From positions 1,240,001 through 1,304,000 of the forward strand of contig JAKUDP010000014.1 of assembly GCA_022570795.1 (NCBI GenBank): DNA of 64,000 nucleotides, written 5' to 3'. How positions within the stretch are numbered: the first letter of the stretch is position 1; the number at the start of each line of letters is the position of its first letter. Shown here one piece after another: positions 62,154 to 64,000 of this stretch. This DNA comes from Sphaerulina vaccinii. Taxonomy: Eukaryota; Ascomycota; Dothideomycetes; Mycosphaerellales; Mycosphaerellaceae. The position numbers and the translations under genes are program-made. Below the pieces are notes generated by a model. It did not search any database. It saw only the letters and a program-made list of their open reading frames with translations, and was not told the DNA's origin.

Positions 62154-64000
62154 ATGGACGTCCACCGCTCCCGCTTCGTATCTTATCCAGTGCGACCGAT
62201 AACGGCAGTCGCATTTTCACGATCCAGCGACGAAGAACTACCCAAAGGACTCCCGCAGCCCACACTGCGACTGGCAGTAGGACGAGACAATGGGCAAATA
62301 GAGATCTGGAATCCGCTGGGTGGCAAGTGGCTGCAAGAGACGATTTTTCATGGAGCAAGCAATAAGAGCATCGATGGACTGGTATGGACACGCGAGCCCG
62401 ATGAGGTGGACTCGAACGGACAACCTGTGCTCGGACAGCACCGACTCTTCAGCATTGCGTCTTCGCCTGATGTGACTGAATGGGATCTGGAGAAAGGGAA
62501 GCCGAAGAAGAAGAGCACAGGCAACTTCAGCGAGGCGTGGTGTTTCGCTGCACAACCAAGACGACAACCCGAAGGCAAAGAAGAGCAGAAATCGCAAGAT
62601 CTGGTTGCTGGATGCTTCGATGGCTCGATTGTGCTTTTATCTACTGCGGACAATGATCTTCAGTTCCAGCGCTTCTTAGCTCGTGTTTCTGGCAAGAAGG
62701 CCAAATGCATGAGCATCACATACCAGACCAACGATCGTGTTGTCGCAGGCTTCGCCGATGGCAACATTCGTATCATTGACACACGGAATGGCAGTGCTCT
62801 AAGGACTGTGAGCCTAGGCGCTGGGATCGCACCTGCCCCCAAGACGAAGTTTGTGTGGAAGGTCAAATGCCTGCCAAATGGAGATATCGTGTCTGGAGAT
62901 TCGAATGGAGAGGTTGTGTTCTGGGACGGAAGATCATACTCCGAGACTCAGCGTGTCAAAGGCCATGACTCCGATTGCATTGACATAGTCACCAGCGAAG
63001 ATGGCAAAACGATCTTCACGGGTAGTCTGGATGGGCGAATTGCGGTCTACCACAACATCACGAATCCTTCTGGTCGAAGGTCATGGGCAAAGACGCATCA
63101 TCGAAGGATACACCAGAAGAGCGAGGTCAAGGCTATGTCCGCTTACGACAGCAATGGTATCAGCGTCGTGGTGTCCGGTGGCGGTGACCTGGCACCAATT
63201 GTCACGCCCATGCGTGAATATGGAAAGGAAAACATGAAGACTCTGCCTCATTTGCCACAGCAGCCTCCAGTTACCAGCGCTCGGCATGCAAGATTACTGG
63301 TAAGCTGGACTGACAACAGCATAAGCGTGTGGCGCATCGCCAAATCACAAGCGCTTGAGTTCTCCAGTGAGCCCGAGCCGCCTCGAAAGCTGGTAGCCAA
63401 GATCTCACTCGAGAGCAAGCAAACAATCAGAAGTGCTGCCATCTCTGACGATGGCAAGATCTTGGTCGCTGCGACCGATGCTACCGTCAAGGCCTTTCAA
63501 TTGCGCAAGAGGCCAGAATCGATAGCATTGCTTCCTCGCAAGCTGGATGTGCCGAGCACAATAGCTTCAAAGGGCGCTCGCGTGCTTCGCTTCTCACCAG
63601 ATAGCAAGTGGCTAGCCGTTGTCCAACTCGACAACGAAGTGCATATTGCCCGTACCGCAGCTGTTCCAGACAAGCCTAAGCATTTGCAGTTTCTGAATCG
63701 CACTGTCGAGCTTGAGCGGCAAGAACGAAGATTGAAATCGATCGATGCGTTCAATGCTTATGATCAGACAATCACTCGCCTAGCATTTTCATCTGATAGC
63801 TGCGTACTAGCCGCCAGTGACCTGTCTGGACAACTCGATACATGGGTCTTGGAAGGTCACGAGGATCTCACCGCACCTGCAGTCGACGTGACATCGGACG
63901 ATTCCAAGAAAGCCGAGTCCGTTGATGAGGCCTCTTCGGATAGCTCAGACGACGACGATGAAGATCAGCATGTGGTGTACTACGGCCAACACTGGGTGGA
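62154..64000 (+). CDS. UTP4: UTP4 (Cirhin), t-UTP subunit of the small-subunit processome, 3' end outside the window
   Basis: The reading frame is open from the ATG at 62154 to the last base (at least 615 codons), so the stop lies beyond the window. The start MDVHRSRFVSYPVRPI is characteristic of Utp4/Cirhin. WD40-like repeats follow: RDNGQIEIWNPLGGKWLQE, VAGCFDGSIVLLS, VAGFADGNIRIIDTRNGSAL, DSNGEVVFWDGRS, GSLDGRIAVYHNITNPSG and later RLAFSSDSCVLAASDLSGQL. An acidic Ser/Asp run appears near the edge, as in fungal homologues between the second propeller and the C-terminus. Utp4 belongs to the t-UTP group needed for rDNA transcription and early 18S processing. Confidence 0.86.
   Translation, partial: MDVHRSRFVSYPVRPITAVAFSRSSDEELPKGLPQPTLRLAVGRDNGQIEIWNPLGGKWLQETIFHGASNKSIDGLVWTREPDEVDSNGQPVLGQHRLFSIASSPDVTEWDLEKGKPKKKSTGNFSEAWCFAAQPRRQPEGKEEQKSQDLVAGCFDGSIVLLSTADNDLQFQRFLARVSGKKAKCMSITYQTNDRVVAGFADGNIRIIDTRNGSALRTVSLGAGIAPAPKTKFVWKVKCLPNGDIVSGDSNGEVVFWDGRSYSETQRVKGHDSDCIDIVTSEDGKTIFTGSLDGRIAVYHNITNPSGRRSWAKTHHRRIHQKSEVKAMSAYDSNGISVVVSGGGDLAPIVTPMREYGKENMKTLPHLPQQPPVTSARHARLLVSWTDNSISVWRIAKSQALEFSSEPEPPRKLVAKISLESKQTIRSAAISDDGKILVAATDATVKAFQLRKRPESIALLPRKLDVPSTIASKGARVLRFSPDSKWLAVVQLDNEVHIARTAAVPDKPKHLQFLNRTVELERQERRLKSIDAFNAYDQTITRLAFSSDSCVLAASDLSGQLDTWVLEGHEDLTAPAVDVTSDDSKKAESVDEASSDSSDDDDEDQHVVYYGQHWV

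Noticed and set aside
1..64000. CRISPR array or prokaryotic-type operon
   Set aside because: The sequence is eukaryotic with spliced genes, and no regularly spaced repeat-spacer pattern is present.

Overview
The window is nuclear DNA of a filamentous ascomycete. The support is dense short genes split by mostly 45-170 nt GT-AG introns with CTAAC-like branch sites, fungus-specific proteins (PAL1, NNF1, a DSF2-like Sel1 protein, a secreted tannase-type esterase), and a 13-kb transposon block mutated in the C-to-T/G-to-A manner of repeat-induced point mutation (RIP). A Dothideomycete, perhaps Mycosphaerellales, is my best guess from gene style; nothing in the window proves it.

Layout. 1-7.3 kb: DPM2, kinetochore NNF1, then a divergent pair of a peroxisomal acyl-CoA oxidase and an AMP-forming acyl-CoA synthetase. 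Both proteins end in -SKL, and a CCGAGG fatty-acid-response-type site lies between them. THO1 (SAP domain) follows. 7.3-20.7 kb: a nested transposon stack in what looks like the shared promoter of THO1 and a CCCH zinc-finger gene. A 5.7-kb Ty1/Copia element (target duplication GTCTA) sits in the reverse transcriptase of a Ty3/Gypsy chromovirus, which sits near one end of a small element with 29-bp terminal inverted repeats. Nearly all of it is RIP-mutated, but the outer ~150 bp of the left Gypsy LTR escaped.

20.8-35.2 kb: five-finger CCCH protein, Sel1-repeat protein, bZIP factor with a hydrophobic segment, about 2.1 kb without a gene, tannase/feruloyl esterase, PTC7 phosphatase and spliceosomal PRP4. 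35.3-49.7 kb: hotdog thioesterase, pirin, a small membrane protein, spliceosomal PRP46, FAD monooxygenase, a frameshifted F-box-like paralogue, SPC2, EMC3, the second F-box-like paralogue, a sulfotransferase-like protein and NSE3. 49.9-64 kb: SF3b subunit YSF3/SF3B5, Mediator MED31, PAL1, Pol III subunit RPC11, an ankyrin protein, an acidic orphan, a mucin-like membrane protein, and the 5' part of UTP4, which runs off the window end.

Functionally, most genes are housekeeping, with many acting in transcription, splicing or RNA processing (THO1, the CCCH protein, PRP4, PRP46, YSF3, MED31, RPC11, UTP4). Genes are often paired head-to-head. The oxidase/synthetase pair has the clearest shared-pathway logic. 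No rRNA, tRNA, CRISPR array or secondary-metabolite cluster was recognised. Exon models were built by hand from splice signals, frame and family similarity; several genes read open through their introns, so naive single-frame calls are wrong for them.
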